From contig JBAYIE010000008.1 of NCBI GenBank assembly GCA_041665785.1, positions 1 through 64,000 on the forward strand: a DNA stretch of 64,000 nt, in the 5' to 3' direction. Below the pieces are notes generated by a model that made no database searches, was not told the DNA's origin, and was given only the letters and a program-made list of their open reading frames with translations. Positions 1 through 6,871 of this stretch are shown piece after piece. This DNA comes from JBAYIE01 sp041665785 (lineage in GTDB: Bacteria; Bacteroidota; Bacteroidia; UKL13-3). Position numbers and translations under genes: made by a program. Each line of letters starts with the position of its first letter. Position 1 is the stretch's first letter.

Positions 1-1
1 C

Positions 2-1087
2 GAATTGTTGCGTCGTACACGCGCCCAGGGCAAACCGGGAAACAAACTGGCCCGCATCGAGAAGATTGCGGCACAATACCGCAATTTATTAAAAGCGGAA
101 GTTGACAACAATTCGGTAGACGTATTTGAAACCGGACTTTTGCTGGCTTATGCCTATCCCGAACGTATAGCTTGCGCACGTACGGGCAACAATGCACAGT
201 TTCAACTGGCTAATGGGAAAATAGCTACTGCAGGGCATCGCGACGATCTTGCGCATGAATCGTGGCTGGCTGTTGCCAATATGGATGCAAGGGATGGATT
301 GGGAAAAATATTTCTGGCGGCTCCGCTAAATCCAAAGGATTTATTGCCGCTGGTGAAAGAAAAAGAAACGATCCAATGGGATCTGCGTAAAGGCAGCTTG
401 CAAGCCACTAAAGATTTGCGAATTGGCAGCATTGTATTGAAATCTGTTCCGCTTAAAGAACCCGATGCGCAATTGGTGGAAGAAGCATTGAAACAATTCT
501 TGCATTCGGAAGGCGAAAAGGTGTTGAATTTTGATGAGCATACCTCACAATTACAAAACCGGATTCTGAGTTTACGCCAATGGAATCCTGATCAGGATTG
601 GCCTGATGTGCGCACCAGTGCTTTATTGCAAGGCGAAATGGAATGGCTTATGCCTTTTACAATTCATGCGCGCAAAAACGAAGACTTGGAAAAATTGAAT
701 CTGGGTGAAGCCATACATAGCAGTCTCAATAGGGATCAGCAAGAACTGTTGAACAGGTTGGCTCCTGAAAAAATCGAAGTGCCGAGCGGATCCAAAATCA
801 TGGTCACGTATTTTGCCAACGGCGATACGCCAATCCTGGCTGTGCGATTGCAGGAGGTTTTCGGATTGGCCGATACACCCAAAGTGAATCAGGGAAAAAA
901 TGCGGTGGTCATGCATCTTTTATCACCCGGTTATAAACCGGTTCAGATCACCGGAGATCTTCGCAGTTTTTGGAACAATACCTATTTTGAAGTGAAGAAA
1001 GAATTACAGCGCAGGTATCCAAAACATGCCTGGCCTGATGAACCCTGGGAGGCAAAAGCGGTGGCTAAAGGGAGGCCGAAGAAATGA
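2..1087 (+). CDS. hrpB: ATP-dependent helicase HrpB, C-terminal part (5' end outside window)
   Basis: This is the 3' portion of a DEAH-type RNA/DNA helicase of the HrpB family. The reading frame is open from the first bases, so the gene starts upstream of the window and the TTG near position 5 is not its start. The ATPase core lies outside. What is visible is the HrpB-specific C-terminal domain: VTYFANGDTPILAVRLQEVF, then HLLSPGYKPVQITGDL, then RRYPKHAWPDEPW close to the end, followed by a short basic tail. The family match is strong. The biological role of HrpB is poorly defined in most bacteria. The stop codon TGA at 1085-1087 is embedded in an AT-rich repeat that also occurs upstream of guaA. 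Confidence 0.93.
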   Translation, partial: ELLRRTRAQGKPGNKLARIEKIAAQYRNLLKAEVDNNSVDVFETGLLLAYAYPERIACARTGNNAQFQLANGKIATAGHRDDLAHESWLAVANMDARDGLGKIFLAAPLNPKDLLPLVKEKETIQWDLRKGSLQATKDLRIGSIVLKSVPLKEPDAQLVEEALKQFLHSEGEKVLNFDEHTSQLQNRILSLRQWNPDQDWPDVRTSALLQGEMEWLMPFTIHARKNEDLEKLNLGEAIHSSLNRDQQELLNRLAPEKIEVPSGSKIMVTYFANGDTPILAVRLQEVFGLADTPKVNQGKNAVVMHLLSPGYKPVQITGDLRSFWNNTYFEVKKELQRRYPKHAWPDEPWEAKAVAKGRPKK

Positions 1088-1260
1088 AGAATTAAAAATT
1101 AAAAATGCTTGCGCGCCAAAGCGCAGCGGCGGCGGGAAGAATGCATTGCCTCGCCACAACTTTAGCGTTGGTCGACACAATTACATAATAACACAATTAC
1201 ATCTTTACATACTTACATTTATCCACCGAAGCTTTAGCGTAGGTGGGCATTCCTCCCCCC
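1088..1260. repeat. Intergenic repeat cluster between hrpB and the helicase gene
   Basis: No gene is supported here. The gap holds three recognisable pieces. First, an AT-rich tag (1086-1110) made of two GAATTAAAAAT-like units, also seen at 4171-4203. Second, a low-complexity stretch with TTACATACTTACA, shared with 11443-11455. Third, an imperfect palindrome at 1223-1246 with arms CCACC/GGTGG and inner GCT/AGC around TT, plus a related degenerate copy near 1152-1174 sharing the core CTTTAGCG. Both flanking genes end here in convergent orientation. An open frame at 1026-1349 runs through the repeats and is not credible. Confidence 0.6.
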
Positions 1261-2502
1261 TCACGATGATTTCCGCGGTGGACGTGATCCTTTATTCATC
1301 GGTTTACGCCCTGAGGAAGGACGCCTTGAAAAGCTACGTTCGCGTTTGACTTCGGGTTCATATTTAGGTGCTTCACCTAAATTTACCGGTAAGGGTAATT
1401 TTGGAACTTCTTTACCGATCAACGTTTCGATTTCAAAAAACCGGCGTTGATCTTTAGGGTTGATGAAGGTAATGGCTGTTCCGGTGCTCTCGGCTCGCGC
1501 AGTTCGTCCGATGCGATGAATATAATCTTCAGGATCCGGTGGCACGTCATAGTTAATCACCAGACTGATTCCGTCCACATCTATTCCGCGTGAAAGAATA
1601 TCGGTTCCGATCAGGATCTGCACTTCGCGGTTACGAAACTGCCGCATGAGTTCTTCGCGTTCTGGCTGTTCAAGATCGCTGTGAAAAGCACGGATGGTTA
1701 ATTTAGAGCGTTTCAGTTCACGATCGAGTTCCTTTACTTTCTCTTTGGTACCGGCAAAAATAATTACGCTGCTGTGTTCCTTCTCAGTCAATATATGTTT
1801 CAACAAAGCCACTTTCTGGGTGTCGTAAGCCATGTAAGACTGTTGCAAAATTCCTTCAGCGGGCTTGCTCAATGCTATGCTGACTTCTTCCGGATGCTTT
1901 AATATCTTATTAGCCAGCATTCGGATTTTAGGCGGCATAGTGGCTGAAAACAACAAAGTTTGACGTTCGGCCGGCAAATAGGTAATGATTCGAACAATGT
2001 CGTCGAAAAAACCCATATCGAGCATACGATCTGCTTCGTCGAGGATCAGGTGTTGCAAGCTGCTTAAGTCGGCCGAACCCGATGAAGTCAATAAGGAAAT
2101 CAAGCGACCGGGAGTTGCAATAATCACATCAGCACCTTCACGCAATGCTTTCAATTGTTGCGTAAAGGTATTACCATCTCCACCACCATAAATCGGGATG
2201 GAAGTGATACCTGTAAAATAGGCAAATCCTTCGACTTGTTGATCTATTTGCTGCGCAAGTTCGCGTGTTGGTGCAATGATGAGGGTATTCACTTTGCCGT
2301 GCCCTTGTACGGTTATTTTATTCATCACCGGTAACAGGTATGCAGCAGTTTTTCCGGTGCCGGTTTGTGCGCAGGCAATAATATCTTTTCCGGCTTGAAT
2401 AATAGGAATAGCTTGTTCCTGTATGGGTGTTGGCTGATCGTACTGCATGAAATCGAGTCCATCCAGCAAGCGTTGATCAAAATTAAAATCTGTAAATTTC
2501 AG
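1261..2502 (-). CDS. DEAD-box ATP-dependent RNA helicase (RhlE-like)
   Basis: A complete DEAD-box RNA helicase. In order it shows the Q motif (PTPIQEQAIP), Walker A AQTGTGKT, PTRELAQQ, TPGRL, DEADRMLD, SATMP, SRGIDV and HRIGRTAR, then a basic Ser/Arg/Lys tail typical of RhlE-type proteins that contact RNA. Expected roles are ribosome assembly and mRNA turnover at low temperature. Start choice is unusual. Homologues begin about a dozen residues before the first TTG (2469), with a Phe-containing segment belonging to the extended Q motif. That segment (KFTDFNFDQ) is present in frame, but no ATG, GTG or TTG precedes it before the upstream stop. I therefore extend to a CTG at 2502, giving 413 residues. 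TTG at 2469 is the fallback. Confidence 0.92.
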   Translation of the reverse strand: MKFTDFNFDQRLLDGLDFMQYDQPTPIQEQAIPIIQAGKDIIACAQTGTGKTAAYLLPVMNKITVQGHGKVNTLIIAPTRELAQQIDQQVEGFAYFTGITSIPIYGGGDGNTFTQQLKALREGADVIIATPGRLISLLTSSGSADLSSLQHLILDEADRMLDMGFFDDIVRIITYLPAERQTLLFSATMPPKIRMLANKILKHPEEVSIALSKPAEGILQQSYMAYDTQKVALLKHILTEKEHSSVIIFAGTKEKVKELDRELKRSKLTIRAFHSDLEQPEREELMRQFRNREVQILIGTDILSRGIDVDGISLVINYDVPPDPEDYIHRIGRTARAESTGTAITFINPKDQRRFFEIETLIGKEVPKLPLPVNLGEAPKYEPEVKRERSFSRRPSSGRKPMNKGSRPPRKSS

Positions 2503-2535
2503 GGGGATGATGGTTTAAGGAAACAGTTGTAGGGA

Positions 2536-4062
2536 TTATTCCCATTCAATAGTTGCCGGTGGTTTTGAGGAAATATCGTATACAACGCGGTTAATGCCTT
2601 TCACGCGGTTTATGATGCGGTTGGAAACTTCGGCGAGGAAATCGTAAGGCAAATGACTCCAGTCGGCTGTCATGCCGTCCACAGAAGTTACGGCTCGCAA
2701 GCAAATCACATGCTGATAGGTTCTTTCGTCGCCCATAACACCGACTGATTGTACAGGAAGAAATATAGCGCCGGCTTGCCATACACTGTTGTAAAGACCT
2801 TTTTCGCGCAATGCGTCAATAAAGATGGCATCCGCTTCCTGCAGAATAGCTATTTTTTCTTCTGTCAACTCACCCAGGATTCTTATGGATAAACCGGGGC
2901 CCGGAAAAGGATGACGGCTCAGGATGATTGGATCAATACCCAATGCAGTACCAACGGCACGAACTTCGTCTTTGAACAAAGCACGTAAGGGCTCTACAAT
3001 TTTAAGATGCATTTTTTCTGGTAATCCACCTACGTTGTGATGTGATTTGATTGTTGCTGAAGGTCCTTTTACACTTACACTTTCAATCACATCGGGGTAA
3101 ATAGTACCTTGTGCAAGCCATTGAATGTTGTTGAGTTTTTTAGCCTCGTCTTCAAACACTTCGATAAAAACACGTCCGATGGTTTTACGTTTTTGTTCCG
3201 GATCAGAAATACCTTGAAGTTCTTTCAGGAATCGTGCACGGGCATCTACTCCAATTACATTCAGGCCCATATTGAGATAGGCTTTCAACACACTTTCGTA
3301 TTCGTTTTTACGCAATAATCCGTTATCGATAAATATACCGGTCAGGCGATCTCCAATTGCATTTTTCAATAAAACGGCAGCCACAGAAGAGTCTACCCCA
3401 CCCGACAGTCCCAGAATTACATGATCGTTGCCAAGCTTTTGTTGCAAGTCGTGCGTGGTTGATTCAATGAAATGTGTGGGTGTCCAGTTTTGACTGAGTC
3501 CTGCAACGTTTACAATAAAATTGTGTAAAAGAGTTTTTCCATCCGTAGTATGCGTTACTTCCGGATGGAATTGTATAGCGTAAGTTGGTTCGTTTTCTAT
3601 TTTAAAAGCAGCTACCTTAACATCACCGGTGCTGGCAATAATTTTAAAGTTAGCGGGTAAATCTATGATAGTATCGCCATGGCTCATCCAAACCTGTGAA
3701 CCTGTTGAAATATTTTCGAATAATGCATCGTCGGAAACCGTACTCAGGTTAGCACGTCCGTATTCTCTGATTTTTGAAGGAGTAACTTTTCCGCCATTGT
3801 TCTGAGCCAGGTATTGCGCCCCGTAACATACGCCCAGAAGCGGGTATTTTCCACGGATACCGGAAAGGTCGATGGCTGGTAAAAGTCCATCGTTTACCGA
3901 ATAAGGGCTTCCGGAAAGAATTACTGCACGTACATCCTTATCCAGTTCAGGTAAATGGGTGCAGGGATAAATTTCTGAGTAAACATTCAATTCGCGCAGG
4001 CGGCGGGCAATAAGCTGTGTGTACTGGGAACCGAAATCAATGATAAGTACTTTTTCTTCCAT
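2536..4062 (-). CDS. guaA: GMP synthase (glutamine-hydrolysing)
   Basis: Converts XMP to GMP using glutamine and ATP, the last step of guanine nucleotide synthesis in the cytosol. The 508 residues match the usual size. The N-terminal class I amidotransferase domain has the nucleophile Cys in GVCYGAQ (about residue 79) and the His/Glu pair in FHPEV. The ATP pyrophosphatase domain carries the PP-loop GLSGGVDSSV, and the C-terminal dimerisation domain contains PFPGPGLSIRILGE and ends in IEWE as expected. I chose the ATG at 4062 (protein begins MEEKVLIIDFGSQYTQ). A longer open frame of 14 extra codons upstream lacks family similarity. Transcribed alone. The upstream gap is rich in repeats. Confidence 0.97.
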   Translation of the reverse strand: MEEKVLIIDFGSQYTQLIARRLRELNVYSEIYPCTHLPELDKDVRAVILSGSPYSVNDGLLPAIDLSGIRGKYPLLGVCYGAQYLAQNNGGKVTPSKIREYGRANLSTVSDDALFENISTGSQVWMSHGDTIIDLPANFKIIASTGDVKVAAFKIENEPTYAIQFHPEVTHTTDGKTLLHNFIVNVAGLSQNWTPTHFIESTTHDLQQKLGNDHVILGLSGGVDSSVAAVLLKNAIGDRLTGIFIDNGLLRKNEYESVLKAYLNMGLNVIGVDARARFLKELQGISDPEQKRKTIGRVFIEVFEDEAKKLNNIQWLAQGTIYPDVIESVSVKGPSATIKSHHNVGGLPEKMHLKIVEPLRALFKDEVRAVGTALGIDPIILSRHPFPGPGLSIRILGELTEEKIAILQEADAIFIDALREKGLYNSVWQAGAIFLPVQSVGVMGDERTYQHVICLRAVTSVDGMTADWSHLPYDFLAEVSNRIINRVKGINRVVYDISSKPPATIEWE

Positions 4063-4170
4063 AATTGGGATGCGAAGATAAGGTTTGCTTCGGTAATTGA
4101 ACACCAGGTTATAAAATGCGCAAATTCAGGTTAACATACACCTGTTTTTGAATATGCTGCTTGTATGAAT

Positions 4171-4203
4171 GAAGAATTAAAAATGAATAATTAAAAATGC
4201 TTT
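4171..4203 (+). repeat. AT-rich GAATTAAAAATG tandem tag
   Basis: Two imperfect tandem units of about 14 bases built on AATTAAAAATG, directly comparable with 1086-1110 after hrpB. Both copies are followed by a CT-rich segment carrying a CTTTAGC core, so the two gaps share an ordered block and not just base composition. Confidence 0.6.
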
Positions 4204-4233
4204 GTTTCGCCAGACTTTAGCATTTTAACGACA

Positions 4234-4300
4234 AACCGCAACGCGGTTCAACCCCCATAACTCAATGCTTAGGAAACAGCCCTCAACCGCAACGCGGTTG
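4234..4300. repeat. Pair of AACCGC-AAC-GCGGTT palindromes
   Basis: Copy one at 4234-4248 is AACCGC-AAC-GCGGTT (6-bp arms). Copy two at 4284-4300 is CAACCGC-AAC-GCGGTTG (7-bp arms). Two further copies in the opposite sense occur at 60793-60809 and 60852-60866. Perfect arms, intergenic location and recurrence fit a REP-like dispersed palindrome. No transposase is adjacent. Confidence 0.75.
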
Positions 4301-4386
4301 TACAAAGCGCTGAGGATAAAAATGCTCATCACACTAAATAGTCGCGCCTTAGCGCCTCAGCAATCGGAAAAATGCTCAAGCAGGAA

Positions 4387-5349
4387 TCAGGAATTAAGAA
4401 TTTGCACCAGGCGCAGGAGCTCCGGATTGAGTGTTCGTGGTGTTGAGGTGGCATCACCAAATGGGGTCAATAAAATTTGATTATTCACCACTCCAACCAT
4501 TTTATTTACTTCACCTTGCATGAGGGCTTCAACAGCTGCAACTCCCATACGCGAACCCAGAACACGGTCTAAAGGGCTGGGTGATCCTCCTCTTTGAATA
4601 TGACCCAGTATGGTTACACGCGGATCGAATTCGGGTAAATGTTGCTGTATACGTTCTACAATTTTATAAGCACCGCCATCTTCGTCGCCTTCGGCCACAA
4701 TTACAATGGAAAAAGATTTTGGGCTTCGGCGAAACATATTGATCATAGCTGCCCAATCGTTTTTGGCTTCCGGTACCAGAATTGTTTCTGCCCCCCCCGC
4801 TGTTCCAACCCAAAGCGCAATATCTCCTGCTTTCCGGCCCATCACCTCCACAAAGAATATCCGGCTATGCGATTCGGCTGTATCACGGATTTTATCAATG
4901 GCGTCCAAAGCCGTATGTACTGCTGTATCGAAGCCAAGGGTAAAATCGGTTCCATTTACATCATTATCAATGGTTCCCGGTGTTCCAATGGTTGGGATTC
5001 CGTGTTCTTCATACAATGCCATTGCTCCTCTGAATGACCCATCGCCTCCAATGCAAACCAATCCTTCAATTCCCTGATTGAGTAAATTCTGATAGGCCTT
5101 TTGGCGTCCCTCCGGTGTAAGAAATTCAGCGCTGCGGGCTGTTTTCAGGATGGTGCCGCCACGCTGAATAATATTAGAAACCGACCGTGAATTCATCTGT
5201 ATCAATTCATTCTCAATCATCCCCTGATAACCGCGCATAATTCCGATCACCTCCAACTGGTTGTAGCACGCCGTACGCACCACAGCCCTGATGCAGGCAT
5301 TCATGCCCGGTGAATCTCCACCTGATGTAAATACGCCGATTTTCTTCAT
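4387..5349 (-). CDS. pfkA: ATP-dependent 6-phosphofructokinase
   Basis: Phosphorylates fructose 6-phosphate to fructose 1,6-bisphosphate, the committed step of glycolysis. The 320 residues equal the E. coli PfkA length. Visible are GGDSPGMNACIRA (ATP/Gly loop), GGDGS, the catalytic segment GTIDNDVNGTD, EVMGRKAGD and the substrate-binding GHIQRGGSPS. GGDGS fits an ATP-using rather than a pyrophosphate-using enzyme. Start set at the ATG at 5349 (MKKIGVFTSGG). A nine-codon upstream extension has no family support. The promoter would have to lie between 5350 and the terminator at 5374-5403, or the gene is read through from the lipoprotein gene. The 3' end abuts the repeat cluster. Confidence 0.97.
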   Translation of the reverse strand: MKKIGVFTSGGDSPGMNACIRAVVRTACYNQLEVIGIMRGYQGMIENELIQMNSRSVSNIIQRGGTILKTARSAEFLTPEGRQKAYQNLLNQGIEGLVCIGGDGSFRGAMALYEEHGIPTIGTPGTIDNDVNGTDFTLGFDTAVHTALDAIDKIRDTAESHSRIFFVEVMGRKAGDIALWVGTAGGAETILVPEAKNDWAAMINMFRRSPKSFSIVIVAEGDEDGGAYKIVERIQQHLPEFDPRVTILGHIQRGGSPSPLDRVLGSRMGVAAVEALMQGEVNKMVGVVNNQILLTPFGDATSTPRTLNPELLRLVQILNS

Positions 5350-5373
5350 ACCTTTTTGTTGAGGTAAAGATAA

Positions 5374-5403
5374 CAAAAAAGCCCCGAATGAATCCGGGGC
5401 TTT
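5374..5403 (-). terminator. Rho-independent terminator after the lipoprotein gene
   Basis: Nine-base arms AAAGCCCCG (5378-5386) and CGGGGCTTT (5395-5403) enclose an 8-base loop. Read on the minus strand the stem is followed by a run of T, so it terminates transcription coming from 6405. It sits 25 bases upstream of the pfkA start. Confidence 0.85.
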
Positions 5404-5424
5404 CAGAACGATTAAAAGTTAAAA

Positions 5425-6405
5425 TTAATTTTCTCTTTGGTAACGTACAATGAGTTGAACATCTCCAGCTGTTGCAGCACCACTTACTACTGCACCGGTA
5501 GGACTTGCTGCATAAATCAATCCGTAGAAATATACCGGGTTTGTTATTGTGCCACGAATTGTGCGGTACATGATGATATCGCCATCTACGACAATATTTG
5601 AAGGGTTACTGGGTTCACCTACACTTACGCGCAATACATTGATCAATGAATCGGTACTCAGTGCATCATTATTGAATGTATTCGCATCAATTTTGCTGTT
5701 TACTTTGATAAATCCGGTATTGTTACGAACAGTCCATGTGGTGATTTTTTCAGCTGCCACCGACCATTGATCGGCGTAAATTTCGGTTGCATCCTGAGAA
5801 TTCGGTGCAATCAGTTTATTACCGGTGGTGCGTGTGCAATAAGCAAAATCCATATCGGCCTGCATTGCTGCATCTCCTTTTACGTCAACTAAAAAGTAAG
5901 ACGCTTTACGTTTGGCAGACCAAAACTTGGCTTTGGTATCTACCTGATTGCCCAGAAATGGCTGATCTTTTTCAACTGTATTGGAGATGCACGATAAGGT
6001 AGATGAGCTGACAGCATTACCTTTAGCTCCAATCAATATACAGCTCACTTCGTATTTAGTACCGTGTTCATTCACTATAACAGTATCGTAATTTTCAAAT
6101 GAAGTTCCTGATAATGTTATTATTTCATCGTCGATGGTTACTACACCATTGGTGGTGGTTTTCCAGGTGTATTTAATGGATACCAGGTTATTTTCGGCGT
6201 TACCGGTAGCCTTGGTATGAATTACAAATTGAGTCCCAACAGGTACTGAATACAATCCGGATGGACTCATACTGAATTCGTCCATTTTCACATCGTCTGT
6301 TGTTGTGGTTGGATCTTCTTCTTTATCCTCGTCCTTTTTGCAGGAAGTAAAGGCCAGCATAGAAGCTATGCCTAAGTAAATAAATGTTTTTTGTAGTTTT
6401 TTCAT
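5425..6405 (-). CDS. Hypothetical lipoprotein with PKD-like N-terminal part
   Basis: 326-residue secreted lipoprotein of unknown function. The N-terminus MKKLQKTFIYLG...MLAFTSCKK is a type II signal peptide with the lipid-accepting Cys after LAFTS, followed by an acidic/Thr-rich linker (DEDKEEDPTTTT). Next comes a beta-rich region containing YTWKTTTNGVV, reminiscent of PKD-like domains of Bacteroidota surface lipoproteins, and a C-terminal region with no recognisable motif. No TonB/SusD partner lies nearby. It is a single-gene unit closed by the terminator at 5374-5403. Exposure on the outer membrane is plausible but not shown. Confidence 0.8.
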   Translation of the reverse strand: MKKLQKTFIYLGIASMLAFTSCKKDEDKEEDPTTTTDDVKMDEFSMSPSGLYSVPVGTQFVIHTKATGNAENNLVSIKYTWKTTTNGVVTIDDEIITLSGTSFENYDTVIVNEHGTKYEVSCILIGAKGNAVSSSTLSCISNTVEKDQPFLGNQVDTKAKFWSAKRKASYFLVDVKGDAAMQADMDFAYCTRTTGNKLIAPNSQDATEIYADQWSVAAEKITTWTVRNNTGFIKVNSKIDANTFNNDALSTDSLINVLRVSVGEPSNPSNIVVDGDIIMYRTIRGTITNPVYFYGLIYAASPTGAVVSGAATAGDVQLIVRYQREN

Positions 6406-6452
6406 GTTGTTAGTTTTAATTGTTGTTTAATATTTTGCTGGCAATACGATGA

Positions 6453-6779
6453 CTATTCACTTTCAGCAACGCTATGGCGTTCATAATAATCATCATCAGA
6501 ACGTCTGAACTCGTCAAAATTGTATTCCGGCATCAATTCTGTTTTAACATGTCCGATGGTTTCGTTTAATGCTTCCTGAAATTTGTTGAAATCTTCTTTG
6601 TAGAGGAAAATTTTGTGTTTTACGAAACTTCCGTCATCAAATTTTTTCTTACTTTCTGTGATGGTGATAAAATAATCATTCCCTTTGGTCGACTTCACAT
6701 CAAAAAAGTAAGTTCTCTTTCCGGCCCTGATCTTCTTCGAGTAGATCTCCTGCCTGTCACTCTTGTTGTACTCCTCCAT
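6453..6779 (-). CDS. PUR-alpha-like DNA/RNA-binding protein (DUF3276)
   Basis: A 108-residue protein of the DUF3276 family, related to PUR-alpha nucleic-acid-binding folds and nearly universal in Bacteroidota. The N-terminal block (EIYSKKIRAGKRTYFFDVK), the following beta strands (NDYFITITESKKKF) and the helix ending in EFRRSDDDYYERH match the family layout. It is expected to bind single-stranded DNA or RNA as a dimer. The physiological role is not established. Start taken at the ATG at 6779 (MEEYNKSDR). An in-frame 24-codon extension would cross the promoter at 6823-6853. Confidence 0.88.
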   Translation of the reverse strand: MEEYNKSDRQEIYSKKIRAGKRTYFFDVKSTKGNDYFITITESKKKFDDGSFVKHKIFLYKEDFNKFQEALNETIGHVKTELMPEYNFDEFRRSDDDYYERHSVAESE

Positions 6780-6822
6780 TGTAGTTTTTCTATTTCTTGC
6801 TATTTTTTTAATAAATGCGAGG

Positions 6823-6853
6823 CAAAATAGGCGATGACACACATATTTCAAAA
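6823..6853 (-). promoter_or_regulatory. Bacteroidota promoter for the PUR-like gene
   Basis: On the minus strand TTTTG (6853-6849) is followed after exactly 19 bases by TATTTTG (6829-6823), one base short of TAnnTTTG. The transcript would begin around 6815 and leave a leader of roughly 35-40 bases before the ATG at 6779. Confidence 0.6.
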
Positions 6854-6871
6854 TTAATAACCGAGATTTGA

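Larger units (their letters stand above)
4063..4386. other. Gene-free 324-bp gap with mixed repeats
   Basis: No convincing gene. The guaA promoter should lie in the first 100 bases, but I found no clear TTTG/TAnnTTTG pair. From about 4171 the gap is made of repeats: an AT-rich tag at 4171-4203, a CTTTAGC-containing segment near 4207-4230, two AACCGC/GCGGTT palindromes, an inverted pair GCTGAGG (4309-4315)/CCTCAGC (about 4355), and four copies of AAAAATGCT or close variants. The repeats run up to the pfkA stop codon. The frame at 4265-4480 crosses them and is rejected. Confidence 0.55.

Noticed and set aside
1026..1349. 107-residue open frame on plus strand
   Set aside because: It runs across the hrpB 3' end, the repeat cluster and the helicase 3' end. 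No family pattern.
4265..4480. 71-residue open frame on plus strand
   Set aside because: Built from palindromic repeats and the antisense of pfkA.
4639..5077. Open frames antisense to pfkA
   Set aside because: Complete overlap with a well-supported enzyme gene. Composition of a shadow frame.
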